NCBI RefSeq assembly: GCF_003590095.1
Contig: NC_039489.1
Location: 4,836,001-4,900,000, forward strand
From: Trichoplusia ni
Taxonomy: Eukaryota > Arthropoda > Insecta > Lepidoptera > Noctuidae
Length of the DNA stretch: 64,000 nucleotides
Direction: 5' to 3'
How positions within the stretch are numbered: the first letter of the stretch is position 1; every line of letters starts with the position of its first letter. A program made the translations under genes and the position numbers. The notes under the pieces were generated by a model. That model did not search any database. It saw only the letters and a list, made by a program, of their open reading frames with translations, and was not told the DNA's origin. Shown one piece after another: positions 1-15,400 of the stretch.

Positions 1-383
1 ATTATGAATTACCATCCATTCTGTTTATAATGACAACGAAATGTGAGTTTGAATAACTTTCCAAATTATAACTAGACGAATTGTTTATTTTTACAGGATT
101 TAATTTAAGAAAATTTTGAACTTCCAATTGATGGTAGATACCAATATCACAAAAATCTGCTAACGATTATCATAAAGGCATTAGGCAATTAGTGGTAGAC
201 TCTTATTTTTGAAAAATCTACCTTTCTTAAAAAATATTGCTCGAAATGAAAAAAGCTTTCTCTTCAAAGAGGCCGTTTTTCAAATACATTTTAAACTATA
301 GTAATTCCTTTAGAGAGAAAATGGCATGAAATTTCCTTCAGATCCAAATATCAGCCTATATATAACCAAGCTCATTGTTTCAG

Positions 384-471
384 ATTCTACACCATGGTGA
401 TGATTCTCGGTCTACATTCGATGATTTTCATCGGCTATGGATACACTGCTAATCCCGAGTTCATTGAAAAT
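384..471 (+). CDS. nrf-6-like exon a (first visible)
   Basis: The exon follows a cag acceptor at 381-383 and ends before gtaagt at 472. One leading base completes a codon from an exon outside the window, then 29 codons are read, ending on a codon boundary. It encodes the first membrane helix of the acyltransferase domain with its conserved His (LGLHSM) and the NPEFIEN turn. Confidence 0.85.
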
Positions 472-3400
472 GTAAGTACCTACTAAGTAAGTGAGAGAAA
501 ATCCAAACATCAAAATTTTTGCAAAATAAAAATTGTTATTTCTACCATCCTTAATGAGTAATCACTAAGTATATCGCATAGTCAATCGTCAAAAATAACA
601 TGATATTTAATAACGGTTTTACTTCTGTCCACTCCACCATTTCAGCTCATGATTATGGACTCCGGTTGGGTTCGAAACTAGTCGGGCGATCCCGATAAAT
701 ACGCGTGAGACGTTAAATAAATAACGAAGAATTATCTGACGGAAGTTATTTTAATGATATCAAATAAATGACTTAATAATTAAACATTTTAACTAAGCTT
801 CAATAAATATTTACAAACAAATAAATGAAATTGAATAATTTAAAACCGTCGAATACAATATTTATAAGTTATCCTGGATTTGTATAATTACAAATTTATT
901 CAAGTGAGATAAATATAATTCAATTGTAGAATTGTGTCATATTTTAAAGGTATTGGTATAATTTTAATTTGTATTAAAATGTAAATGAAACACTAAGGCG
1001 TTTTCAGGGTTTCGTACCTGAAAGGGAGAAACAGAACCGTGATATCATATAGACAATTGAAATTATGACAAATCATTTATTTTAACACTTTGTATAGAAT
1101 CTACGTTAGATATTATAAAATCCAACAAGATGTCGCTTAGTATCTTGCATCTATGGCCTATCATCACAACGCCATATAGCCTCATACTAAGCAAAATTTG
1201 TATTATGTGGCTAAGCTATAACTGCATAAGTGAATCGAACACGCAGCTGAATCCGGTTAGACTGGAAGCGGACCCCAACATAGTTGGGAAAAGGCTAGAA
1301 TGATAATGAGATAACTGATAGACACACTTAAATATTTGGAAACACCAGACACAGACCAAATAATCGTGCTCATCACACAAACATTTGTTCTGGATAGATT
1401 GAACTCACAACCTCCAGTATAGCAATCAAAACTACTGGACCAACTATGAATCATTCCAGTCTACGTTTTTAATAACTTCCACATATTTTTCATTACACGG
1501 ACTATTTATATCCAAATAATCTAATAAGCAGTAAACCTAGTTATAAACTAGTTAACGAATATTTCGTAACATTACTGCCTATATCAGCTGTTTAAGCTCA
1601 GACTGTTCTAGCGAGTTTACATTCCAATACTAACATAGTGACGTAGTAAATGCCAGTGCTTTTAGAAGGGACTTCATTTACTATACCAGGGCCCCGATTC
1701 TACTATTTTACAATGGCCGTTGAATTAATGGCAATAGGGATGATGACAGTTTTTTTTGCAGTGTCCGTCTTGTAGTTTTTTGTATAATAATGGATACGTA
1801 TTTTTTAATTTGTCCCGCAAACATAAACTGACCAAATTACAGTGAATGAAACTTACGCGTGACGTCACGATTGAGTATAAATTTTACCATATCGGGACAT
1901 CACAAGCCCCCTCTCCTAAACTTTAAAGCAGTTAATCATTGTCAATTCTAGTTTTTCTGAAAAAGGAAAAAATACGTGTCTCATACTTTTCAATTATCTA
2001 ACTGAGGGACTAATGAGATTTTTTCTTTTTATACCCAGTCATCATCCCTATTGGATTAAATTTGAAATACCTGTTCTCTTGAAAGCATTTTGCCAATACA
2101 ATAACTGGAAGTTAATTGTATTGACCTTGAGTAAACTGTTCTGCACTGAATTTCCAATTATTGTGTAGAAAAATGCCTAAGAGAATAAGAAAATTGTCAT
2201 TTTGAGCCAAATTTCATTCATTCATCAGGAGTTGTAAATAGCAGAATTGGGGCCCAGTTAGGATGATAGGAAATCCTAACAATATTATAAACGCAAAAAT
2301 TTGTATGTATGGATGACTTGTTCCATTTTTACGCAGTAAATACTGAACGGAATTAGACGAAAGTTGATAGACAGATAGATTACAACCAGGATTAGCACAT
2401 AGTTTTTGTCCTGATTTGAGAACCGGTCGCGCTGGAGAAATTATGGAGAGGCCTTCGTCCAGCAGTGGACTGCTATGGGCTGAGATGATGATGATGATGA
2501 TGTTCCGTGGGATCATTTTGTAGCGTTTAGTAGCAGGCGGGCGATAGCTAGTTAGATTTTTTTTTCTTTAAAAGAAACGACTCCCGCAGTAGGGAATTTA
2601 ACCCTAGTGTCGCAGGGGGTTTTACAAACATACAAATCACATGCACAAAGATACCCACTTGTCCTACGCGGGGATCGAATCCGCGACACTTCGCCCTCAG
2701 TGGCTTTGGCGTGGTCAACTCCACTCGGCCATCCATGCTGTCAATACAGTCAGAGCAATTGGAAATTAAATACGTTTAGAATTAAATACACAACAAAAGA
2801 CAAAAACAGTTTCAGCGCGTCAAAGTGAAAAAATAAGTTATTAAAAATGTATGTTGAAAACATTGTACATCATTGCAGAATTAACACAAAAAGCGTTAAA
2901 GGGCAGTCGTTACGTCAAGCAAATAAGCTTCATGCAATTTCGTCTGGAATGTGGGAAATTAATACAAAAGATTTAAAAAATATATTATGAAGGATATCTA
3001 CATACCGTTTTACGTTTTTTATTTAAAGTGTTTGATTGAAAAAGATTATTGATGAAGGAAAGGCTGTTTGAAAAATGTTTTTGAACTATTCAATAATTAA
3101 CATTATTCGTACCTACTGCTTTCCACAGGCCTCTTCCCGGGCATATATAAAACATACAAAATAGGGAAGGTTTAATCATCATTGATTATCACGCTAGCTT
3201 ATTGCGGCTTGGCGATTTTACATTCCAATATTATTAGGCTAGGTTTCCCCACGTTGTTTGTCTTCGCCGTTTTGTCAGTGGTATCTTAAAATAATCAAAA
3301 GATTACATAATAACTTTGAAAAAGTCAAATATTTCCTTTGCCCCCGTTGAAAAACGTGCACTACAAACATACCAATTTTTGTGGTCATCACTCCAAACCC

Positions 3401-6400
3401 TCTAGGCGTGACGTGTCGTGGGTTTAATCCCCGCGTAGAACAAGCGTATGATTCAAGAATGCTTGTCCTGAGTCTGGGTGTTTTTGTGCATGTGACTTGA
3501 TTTTTTGTGAAACCGTGCGACACAATTACTATGTTACTTAATGCGGGAGTCATTTTAAAAGACCAATTGATTCATAGAATCATATCATCACAAAGTTTAC
3601 AAATTAACCAACAATCTTAGTATACATTATCATCAAATCTCGTCCCCTTCTCTCTCCTTTATTGCAATTTCACGTGCAGTAAAATACTCATATTTCACGA
3701 TTACTTAAAACTTACGAAACGTTTATCTCAACAGGACTGGATACTACTCTAAGTAAACAGGTTATGCTGCTATGCAATACTCTTTACTTCGTACGGTCAG
3801 CAACAACAGGTCAAATACTATTAGATTTCCAAAGATTCCGTAGCCTACTGCTATGTCTGAAGGGTCTTCAGAAACAAACAATTTGGGTAGTTTTATTGAA
3901 TTGGGTATGAAGGTGATTGGGAGTTTAGGATTAGGTACTTAATTAAGTATGGTTAGTTTAATATTATAAATGCGAAAGTATGTCTGTCTTGCTTACACGC
4001 CAAAACTTCTAAACCGATTGTAATGAAATTTGGTACACTGATAGACGCGAGTCTGACACAGGGCATAGGATACTATTTATCTGGAAAAAAGGGTTTTCAG
4101 AATTTATATTTAACTTTTTTTAGAAATGGACTATTTTTTTTTATTTTAAATATTGAAATAGTGACCTTAAAGAGAATAATTGAGGGGAGGCGGGGTCAAG
4201 ACTACATCACCGCGCGTTTGGACTGGAGTCCACTCGGATGTAGTCCCGGACAAATTATGTAATTTTCTATTTTCTATTTTTTAATAAATAAAATAAATAA
4301 AAGCTAGCACATACTTATTCAAAATTATTTGGTTAACCATACTTTCGTAAGACTTAGTTTACTTTTTTATTTGTGGTCCCAAATTGTAGTATTTCTAAAA
4401 TAATTATTGTATCTATAGGTGGAATATGGGACCGCGGTCCCGGTCCCTAAAGTCCCACGACCCACGTAATAAATATCCAGGATAGAAAGAACATCACCAA
4501 CTTTACTGAATACGAATACCAAAGAAAATTTCTAAAAGATATTTCGGGGATTTTGTAAATCTGCGTTAATTCAGTTATTTTTGCTGCCATCTGTACTCGC
4601 CGTATGAGTACCATTTATGCACTATTACCGTAAAGACTTGGTATGTTGTTGCACTTTTTCCGCTATTTAGTAAGAACTAGAAGTTTCGTTCTATTTTCGA
4701 TGTTAATCATAATATTTATTTAAACCTTAATAAGTTTTTAAATAAGCGTGAGTTTTTCAGTATAAATAATGTATCTTTAATTACGCTTTCTATGTCGAGT
4801 AAAACGAAGTCTAAGTATAAGTGAAGTAATACTTGAATTCAAATCAAAATAATACTTTTATAATATTTTGACTATTTTTGACTGCCGAGTCGTATAGTCA
4901 CCACGCCAAACCCACTGAGCGTGACGGGTCGCGGGTTCCATCCCCGCTTGGGATAAGAAATGAATGTGACTTTTTTTGAACAAAAGAATTAAATTTATTC
5001 GTGCAGGAACAACATTCTTTGAAAACAGTTTTTTTTTTACAATAGCGCCTTAGGTGCAGCGCATACTGCACACTTTATGTGCGATCGAGTCTGCGGCGCT
5101 CAAAAAGTCTGAATGGCGCGCGTGTGCGTTACTGCATACCATTGTACTAGCTGTGGTTAGAAGATATAAGTTATGATTTATACCTGCCCTGTTTTTTCCA
5201 CATTTTCCATTGTATCTTCGCTCCTATTAGTCGGAGCGAAGTATATAGCCTAAAGCCTTCCTCGATGAATGGTCTATTCAATACAAAAATAATTTTTAAT
5301 TTGAAGCAGTTTCCTGAGATTAGCGCGTTCAAACAAAGAAACAAACAAACTCTTCAGCTTTATATATTAGTATAGATAATTACTATTTTCACAGACTATA
5401 ATAAAGACTTTTCTCATTTATATGAATTTGTTGCTTCTTTATTTGATTTTCTCAGCTAAAAAATAAAATGGTACTAAAATCAATGACTAAAAAATGCGTC
5501 ACGAAAAGTCTTTCGTCTGCGCTGCACCTTATTGAATATTGCAATCTGTTAATAAATTACGTATTTAGAAAGGCCATAACGTTCTCGTTACAACTATTTC
5601 AGTTGATATTTCAATAGCCTATTTTTTCCTTTTGATGTCTGACCTACTTTTTGATCGGACAATACAGTAAACAAAATTAAGTCTTTGCAATACAGTAAGT
5701 AACGTACTTTTGAAATTAAATAATTGTTACAAGTTTCATTTCTCTTTAGATGATTGTAATCAAAATATTGCTTCACATAATTGACTAAAGATCTTTTCAA
5801 TCTTTATTAATTACACAAGTTTGTTCTTAATTATTTTATTGTACTTGGTGTCTTTGTTTTCATCATCATCGTCAGCCTCTATTCGTCCACTGCTGGACAT
5901 ACGCCTCCTCCTTCCCCCTAATTGCAAGCCATCGAGATCTACGTATATTTTGAGCTGCTTGAGTCCAACTTTGTGTTAATAATATTAAATAAATAAAAAC
6001 CACAACCAAATTTCGTAAAACGGGAGCCAACACTATTATAACCATAGAAATCTAAATAATAAGGTAATATTATTTAGATTTCTAAGATTGGAACGAAATT
6101 ATTTTAAAGGATCATTTAAGGCTCTCGTGTTGTTGGTTCGACACTGTTAACTGTAAAATTTAACTTAAAAACTACTGTTTAAAAATAAGAAGGATCTAGT
6201 CTAACATAAGCAATAAAGTTACGATATTGTTAAATTAAGAAATGAAAAAAAAAACGATACTAGAACAACGACTTAAAAGAAAACTCGATTCCTTTTCCCA
6301 TCACTATTGCTATAAATCCCTTAAGGCAAACATTAGAAACTTATATCCATAAATCTTGGGCAATAGGGTGAATAAGGGCTAAGCAAACAACTGACCCACA

Positions 6401-9400
6401 GAGTAAGTTAACCGCGAAATATGTTGACCTAGACCAGTCAATGACCTCTAACTGGATTGAACTGGTTTGAAGTAGTTATAACCGGTTTGGAATTTCACAA
6501 AGTTACGTGAAAAGTGTTTTGTTCTATTTAATGTTTTATAGAGTTTTGTGTCGTAGTGTAGATAGTGAAAGAAAAACGTAATTTAATTAATATTTTATAT
6601 TAAACGAAACTTAAATTTATTTACTCGGTTGCTTAATTTTACATACAGAACTTATTGTGACCGATTCACTCTTTATTGAAAGGTTTATAACATGATATAA
6701 GTAAAGAGTATAATTTAATAAAAAGTATCAAGGAGCACAGAATATTGAAATTTTGACATTGAATTAAAGCCTTCCTCCTTTTTAAAGGAGTTCTCCACAT
6801 TATTTTAAAAATTACAATTATAGGTTCACAAAAATATTGTATTGACTGGTAACTAACATTCAATTTCGTACATTTAACTAACACTGAATAGTGTTGTACA
6901 TCCATTGTTAAGCAAAATTGCACGGACTTTAACATTAACTTATATAATTCTACAATTAAAAAAAAATTGCATTGCATTTAAAAAAATCTGTTCAGTCTAT
7001 TGACTAACACTAAAACCGACAAATCGATCGACTAAAGTAAATAAAAGAGCTCGATTTGAGCAATCTCTTCCACGGTAGTGGGTTCGCAGCGGTGCGTTGC
7101 AATATGTAACGTAATAGTACCTTCATTGAATTTTATTTAGTAAGTAAATCCGCTTTTAGTTACTAAAGATTTATTATAGGTTAGTCTATTGCCCAATTAA
7201 ATTCATGCAAAAGATGATAATCAGGAAGGGACTCTAGAAGCTATATGTTAACAAAAAGGGGTCTATTAAGAAAGCAAAAGGTTAAAACGAACGTCTATTA
7301 GTAAGTTCTCCGCTGTCTGTCTATCCGTCTGTCCATCTGTCCGTCCGTGAACAGGCTGTGTCTTATGAACCGTGGCAGCTAGACAATTGAAAATTGCAGA
7401 TTATGAATTTCTACTGCTATAACAACAATTATTAAAAATTAAAATCGCTGTTACGCAACTGTGGCTACGGTTACAATTTGTCCAAAAACCGATTTATTTA
7501 TCACCTGTTTGTGCGGAACCCTCAGTATCGCGGGCCTATACTAGCCCTACGCTTGGCTACTATTTTTTATCATCCTAAATAAAAAGGTAAGACAATCTCT
7601 AAACTCACTGTTCAGAAAATTTAAACAACAGTTTTATATTATATTGTTTTCTACTTTACTAGAAATCGACCACAAAAAAAACTATAATTATCCCACAAAA
7701 AAAAATGTAAACAATCTGTCAAAAAAAACAAAAGTTAACAAGTTCAATGACACCATAAACTAATAAACCACACTAACAACTCCAATACCAAACCGCCGCG
7801 CGACGTGCGCACACGCACAACGGAAGCAATTCATTTCAAAACGCCGCATTTCATCACTCTGCGGTTACTTACGTCAAGTGAACTATGAAACACAGTTAAA
7901 GTAATTGTATGCACTTAACGTTAAGTTAAAATGAGGTAATTGTTATAAATGTGAAGTTTTATTGATGCAATTTGGTTAATGAGGTTTTTTCTTTTTAATA
8001 ATAATCAGATGTCTGTCCGGCTGTTACTACGCGGTACGTTACGTACCGTGGTAGCTAGACAGTTGAAATTTTCTCAGGCGATGTAGTTTAGCAGTTTATC
8101 TAGGTAATAGATCAATATTAAGCAACAAGTGGTTAAAAAAATGATGGGTAACTATTTAAATATTTTGCTTTGTCCTATGATTACTTATCTGAAGATACAA
8201 ATTACATGCCGAAATGCAGCAACGGAAACAGGGGCAAAACTGCCAGAGTGCCAGAGACTAGAAACTCCTTACAACACAGTGCTACTCAAGCAGTACTACT
8301 TTATGAATCAAACCCATGACTCAGTCGCCCAACGAGAGCTGACCAAGATGTTCGCCCAGATTCTCCACAAAGAAGACTTATTTTCTTTCTCTTTCCAGTC
8401 TTACGACGATTTCTTCAAGGCTCTTCTCTTCAATGCTCGCGTCATCGTCCAGATCTTCTTCGTGATGGGAGGTTTTCTCATGGCTTATAAGATGCTGGTG
8501 TACGCTGAGTCTCATCCCTTCACATTGAAAACTGTGCCCATGGCTATTGTGAATCGGTGGTTTAGGTAAGTCGTTGTCAGTTATCTCTTTTAGTTGCATT
8601 GTCATTAGCAAACTGTAAGAAACTGGTAGAGAGCCGAAATTGAAAGAAGCAACAGAGAAAGGTCTTTGCTTAAGCTTACCTAGACTCTCTTTTGTGCCTC
8701 AAGAATTGCTAATTATCAACCAAATGTGGGAGTCATTGCTCAAGGGCAAGGCTTAGTAAGAGATTGACACAACCCACTTCGTTTTTCAAGGAACAAGGAG
8801 TATGTAATGAGGAAAAATAAAATGAAAATTTCGATAAAAAAACAAGCTTAAATCTGTTGGTCAGCTGTCCAAATGTTACATTTGATAAAATCGTTGTGGT
8901 TTTTCTGAGCATTGTAATTATAAAAATATCCGAAAGGTGTTGACTCAGAATTTTTTCTCGTTCAGTAATCAACCATCTAGATAATGAAATAATCCAATCA
9001 ATTTTTGTCTTTAAACTACACTTCTTAGATCTAGTATACGATATAACTTAATCAGTTATTTTTATTGTCTTTTGTTCAAATGACCCTTACACTATTTTGT
9101 TCGGCTATTATTTTCTATATGCGGTATAAATTGAATGTGCACACGTATCAATTAACACTAATCAAATATAAATTAATGATTTATTATCGTGTATCAATGA
9201 GTTATATTTAATTAATTATGTAACTAACTTTGTTAAAGCGCTGGTGATAGAATGGTTTTATCAGTAAATGGCAAAGGTATAATTATTTGAAATCAATAAT
9301 AATTAAAGTTTAAATATTTAAGGTATAAAGTTTAACCAAGTCTTTCTAACCATTTTGTGAGGTTTAGTCATAATAAAAAATAAATAAGTTTCAGATATTC

Positions 9401-12400
9401 CTGCTTTGCTTGATTTAAGTACAGTTACACTAATTTCATTCATAACTGTCGTTGTTGTTTTTGATACCAAATTTTATTTCTGACAAGTGATTTTGCCTTC
9501 AACACAAGTAAAAGCTTCTTTAGACATCACACACAATTATGATTATTATAGTAAACTAAGTGCATAACACAAGGCCACAACATGTTGAGTCAGTGTAATT
9601 GTAAAAAAAAAGAGTAAATAGCTATTCGTTGACAGCTAGACGATTGCGTGTACGAAATTTGACAATCACGTCGTTTTATACATGAGATGTCCCGTTTTTA
9701 TTTAGTCCGTAATGAAGTAATTGAGACATTAAATAATTTACTAAAATAAAGACATTATCTCATTGCATAATTTAAAATACGACATACAACCGTTCCAACT
9801 TTACCACGATTACCTTACTTTTTGATGCAACGGTTTACTCACGCGTATTTATCGGGGTCCTTAATCATGAGTTGACGCGGCGGGGTCGCGAGTCGAAACT
9901 AATCGGGCAATCCTTGAGGAAACCGTTGCATTATTTAATAATTAATCATGCTCACTATAGTTACGATACAAATATGATTAGCTTCTTGAAATAAAAATAC
10001 CATTATTGCCAACAGGTTGATGCCAGCAGTCCTTGTGGTGATGGGGTTGGCTATGACTTGGGTTCCCCATATGGGGTCTGGTCCTATGTGGGACGCCGTC
10101 GTGAAGAGAGAGCGGGACATGTGTCGGATGAACTGGTGGCAGCTTGTCATTCTGAGCCCAAACCTGTTTCCGTTCGAACATCTTTGCTTGCCTCAAGCTT
10201 GGTAAGTTAATAAACAAGTGACTTTATTTTGACTGGTCCAGGTCTAGTGGACATGCCTTGACTGTTATACTAGAGGTTTTGACTTCGTTTCCCAACAGGG
10301 ACAAGTCAACCAACAAATGATCGTGCTCATCACACACATATTTGTTCTGCGTCTGGGTGTAATATGTATATTTACAATGGGTAAAATAATAACGACATTC
10401 TTCGATGCAGAAAAAATCGCTGATTTCAAATATTAACTCAATATCATCTTAGGTCATGGTTAAATCTGTGCTAAAAAATCCAGTTTCATTTTCAGTCATG
10501 TTCACTTACATCAGATTCTTTTTTGAAAATCCGAAAGTGAATTGACCCTGAAAACCAAAACGCCCAATTTCCTTTCTGGTTAGTTGTTTCAAAAGGAGTT
10601 GCTTCCGGTAGTAATGTTTGTTTGTTCTAACTTCTATGTTGAACAGGATGTTTTAACTGTAACGGAAGCTTAAAGTTGAGTGTTTCTTTGTTTAGTATCG
10701 AGTTTTAAGTGGAAACTTGATTCCATTAAGAACTTTCTTTATCAAAATCGACATTTCGAAGTTAACTTTAAAATTATGGGCATAAAGTTTTTTTTCATAA
10801 ATTGAAGAGGTAAAAATTTTCCCTCGTTTTTATACACTCATTTTCTTGTATGCTTGTTTCTTTGGCGTCCGATTGGATTTTTGGAACTCAACTTTGAGGC
10901 ACTTCCCGATAAGCTAGTAGGCTGAAATTTCCAGGATAGCTTAAGCTTAGCAATCTGATGACAATGCAATTTACAACTATAAAAACGGCTGGACCGATTT
11001 AGAAAAAAAATGAGTGACAATAAAAAACGCGGGTATTTAGATTTTTTTAAACTATTAATTTAATAAGTAAATCTACATTGTTATATGAGTACTTACCGAT
11101 ATGCACCTACTTCGCTGTGTTTTATTTATTATCAATGTAGTGTGGACTATTTCTTCTTGATAAACAAATTATTACAAGATACTCTCGTATGGAATTTCCA
11201 GTGTGTAGTAGTTGGTGCAAAATAAGTCAGTAACATTGCTTAATGCAAGTTTTCATCAAAACATAACCAATTAAACACAGACGAAGATAAAAGCAACATT
11301 TCAATCCAACAATTATGTACAAAGGAAAAGGAAATCACTTATGTTGATCAGAGACGCGTGGTATATCGCAATTTATACCTCAAATCTTTACAAAAATGAA
11401 CCTTATAGTATAAGAAATAAGCTTGAAAGAGATACCAGTAATGCTTAAATTAAATTGTAAGTTTTGAAGTAATGGCTTGATGCAGAACGGAAGAACAAGT
11501 TGTCGTTTTTAACCAACTGTGTGTTTTAATGATTGCTTAAGTCATTAGCAGTTTGAAATAAATTTTAAATACGAACGATGAATCTAATATCACAAATGTG
11601 AAAGTTTCTCTGTCTGTCTGTATGTCTCGCTTTCACGCCAAAGCAACGGAACGGATGAGACGTAAAAAGATTTATTAGGGGGGTTATTGGGGGTCTGACT
11701 TTATATATATATATATATATATTTAACGGACCTTCGTTTTTGATATTTGCTTATACATAATATTTTTTATTTAAAATAATGAAATGTATGTGTGCTGCTG
11801 TTTTTGGGTACTTCGATTATAAGGGGGGAAGGTTCGGGGACAATGCTGTGTTTTGTCTTTCCCACGGTAACAGGAACTACCGCGCTGTATTCTGATGTCC
11901 ATGCAGACAGCGTCGTGAGCAACGGCTAGTTCATGATATTTCTATTATAGATTATTTTTCTATCCTTTCTCTGTACTAATAGGTTGACTTTCTGTCTTAT
12001 TGGATTTGATCGTTTTGTAAGACATTTTTCAGTATTAAGTGTAAGATATTTTACATTCAGTACCGCTTTTAATCAGCTAATTATCATTTTATTGAGGGAT
12101 TTTTTTTCAAACAACATTTGATCATCATGTATCAAATTGAATTAAGCGTACTTAATGTAACTGTAAGTACTGCGTTAAAAGTAATATTGATAACCACGTT
12201 GTTGCATTCTTTGTCCATGTCAAATAAAGCCTGAACATTGTCATTGTCATTGCAAATCAATATCTGTCTATACAGTGTAGTATACTACTTTCCCGGAAAA
12301 CCCCAAAGAAAAGGTTTAACATGTATTTTGAAATTATAACTCCTTTTCTTCTTCTTTGTCATATCACTCTTGGCCGAGTGAACGTCGACAATGGTGAGGC

Positions 12401-15400
12401 GTTCGTTTTGTTAGTAGGGGCAGATAATGCTGTGACCATGATCTCTCTATCTCTCTCTCTCTGCCACCTTTTACTGTTGACAGACTCTTTTTCGCAATCA
12501 GTCAGTCAGTCTAGTGTCTTCCATTTTCTTTATCTCTCACACTGTTGAGCGAAAGCTTCTTCTCATACAGAGATGGTTTGACCATTGATCACCATACTTA
12601 CTCACTACGGGATAGCGATTCCAGATTCAAATATTTGGAATTCAGAGCACGATATTTTTAATTTTTTGTCAGTAGCACCAAAGTCGTTAAGAAAGTAGAT
12701 AATTAGGGCTTTAAATTCGTCGTAGATAACGTTCTATACGTTTTTAAATGTAAAGGACTGGCCCTTATACGAGTAAAAACCTATAGAAGTAATGGGATTC
12801 GGATAAATACTGAGTATTTTACCAAAATTGTTTTGTCGCGTTAAATTGTTTAAATCAGTTATTTTAAATGGTTTGCCTTCCTGGGATTTCTGTGAGATTC
12901 GAGTTGAATATACGAAAAATAAATAAATTGTGTTTCATGGCACAAATGGTGGTTTTGTGGTCTGCCACGTGTCAGACTTGTTGACGTAATTATTATTGCA
13001 GACTTCAGTGATGGTAGAAAACAGTTAGTTTTGGTCTTTGTTATCAAGTTTTACATGATTTTGCATTATTTTAGGAGGCTTACTGACATCGTATGAAGTA
13101 TGACTTTGTGGAAGGAAGATGCCGCTCAACGCTGTGTAGTTTGCCGTCTCTTTTTCACGACTACAATAGTCTTAATAGTAGGAGACTTTAGGAGGCTTAA
13201 CGGTTCCGATGTCTGTCTGTCTTTAACGAAGCTCTAACCCAATAATAATTGCAACTGGATATACTGTTGAAATATGAAATTGATGGTTGAACACTAAGAA
13301 AATCAGCTATTTTTTATTTTTCAAGTCCGACACTCATTGAACCAGTGCTTTTTTCAATGCAGTGACTAAAATATTATACCCGAAACAAAACACTAAGTCT
13401 GGATCCTAAAGCCCCAAATAGGTTTCATCAGCTTAAATTATGATGTAAATAATGACTACAGCTCAATTTACGCTGGTTTGACACGAGAGCAAATAAAAGA
13501 ATATTGTCACCGCTTACCATAAAGTGGGCCAAGGCGAGACCATTACTTGAGTGCAACTTGAGGCACGACTACCAGATCAAGATACCCTTTTTCCCCAAAT
13601 TTCACAACTATAATTACAACGACTAAAACTGCGACCGAAAATTATCTAAAACAAGAGTACCATCATTCAAACTTTAATCTTATGTCTTTAATCTTAAGAG
13701 TCAGTCTCGAGTGTTGAGTCAACATGTATGGTATTGTTGAAATTCGTATGAAAAACAAATAAGATTCGGAGGTCAGTTGAAAGATCTATGGAAAGCGGTT
13801 TAGCCTTCGTTGATGGAAGTAAAATACGGGTAAAAAATTAACAGAAGCTAGATCTATTTGTCTCGGGTTTTGCGTAACAAAATTACGCAGTTTAGAGAAA
13901 TTAATGTCACTTAGTTTGTTTTGTTTTATTAAAGTAACTTTAATTGCTTTTTGTAATTATGACAATTTTATTTGTTTTAGACTCGTACTCAAGACTTAAA
14001 ACGTTAGCCTATTACTGTGTGTCACCAAGCTGGAGCCATGATATTTACACAGTTGTCAATTTTTTAACAGTTGGTCACAAACTTGATTTTCTTCGTCCCA
14101 TTGTGCATGTGATTTGATTATTTGTAAAATCTCAACAAGGATTAAAAACTTTAGAGCGGAAGTTGTTCAATATAATCGAGAAAAAAATATTGAAGAGAGG
14201 TTTATTGTAATTCTCCTTGCTTTCAGGTACCTGGGCACTGACACGCAACTGTTTCTGATAACCCTGGTGGTCCTCCTCATCATCTGGCGGTGGCCAAGGA
14301 GTGGGGTCCCAGTGCTGACTGCTGTCATGGCCATCAGTCTGCTCATACCCTTCTTACAGAGCTACTTCATGAATCTTCTACCGATTAGAGTCAGTATATT
14401 CCCAGAGTAAGTAGAATTTTGTAAATTTCTCCTTTTTTATTTCTAAAACAAGCTCTTTTTCGCGGCTTGGCTCGCGTGGATACCGTTGATAGCTGTCAAT
14501 ACATTGTCCTTTTGCAATCGGGTAAAAAAGAAGCAGATATACAGTTTTATTACAACAATGGATCTCGCCAGAAGTACCTGTATATAAAATGTCATCGTAT
14601 TGTATTTAGTAAAAATGCTATAAAATAATGTTGAGTATTTCCAAGGACTAGGACATGAATTCTTGATGTAAAGAATTTTCCTCGTCGACTTTTGTCTCGA
14701 CTCAAAACGTCATATTTGTTATTTTGTGTTAGTATTTTATTTGAAACTTATTTGAGGCCCCAATTCTAAGATTGGCAAAACAATAGGTAGATTTGAGACA
14801 TCATTAGAAAACTTCATCATTAGGAACTTACTAGATAGTACAGTTTTTAATCCAAAACTGCTTAATCAAATCTTTTTTAAAGGTAGACAAGATTATACCC
14901 ATTATTGTAATCAAAACTTAGCCAATATACTATCAATGATCCCCTAGTTAAAATTTCAAACGAAACATTCAAAATTTAAACCGTCAATCCCTTGCATCGT
15001 GATGTGACTGGAAACGAGATATCCTCACACTTCAACACACTAAACTATTTTGCAGCAACGCTTACAATACTTGAAACTCCCGTACACCATAATAGAAATC
15101 GTGACACACATTATTTCTGCACGTGACTTCGAACGATATCCAAAATACCCTCATAATTTCATCCTACGACAATCCAAAAAGTCCAATCAACCTTCGAACC
15201 TTCCACTCAACTTTGAACTCAATTTCCAGGTCGATAAGGGATATATTTGGGTACAATGACACGTTCTACCATGCGTATGTGTCAGCTCAAGGCAATTGGG
15301 CTGGATATCATCTTGGAGTACTTACTGCTTACTTCTATCATAAGGCACAACAGAAGAAATGGGATCTAGGAGATTCGATCGTAAGTTGATTTATAAGCTA

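Larger units (their letters stand above)
472..8398 (+). other. large repeat-filled intron of the nrf-6-like gene
   Basis: No additional exon is needed here because exons a and b join in phase and give the expected family sequence. The intron contains one arm of the palindromic family, LINE tails, SINEs of both types and dispersed lepidopteran repeats, listed separately. Elsewhere it is plain AT-rich DNA. Confidence 0.8.
8566..14226 (+). other. introns between nrf-6-like exons b-c and c-d
   Basis: Two introns, 8566-10015 and 10202-14226, surround exon c. They contain palindromic element D, a SINE fragment, a dispersed repeat ending gcaacggctagt, a TA microsatellite, a TC-rich stretch and one copy of the short hairpin family. 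No other coding signal was seen. Confidence 0.7.

Noticed and set aside
2548..2828. Overlapping open frames on both strands
   Set aside because: They fall in a type-2 SINE; the CpG-rich tRNA-like part keeps frames open on both strands.
10017..10217. Minus-strand open frames over this segment
   Set aside because: They are antisense shadows of nrf-6-like exon c, which has conserved motifs and splice sites on plus.
15050..15229. Possible earlier acceptor (gcag at 15046-15049) extending nrf-6-like exon e
   Set aside because: In the required phase it reaches a stop after five codons; the acceptor at 15227-15229 restores the family sequence.
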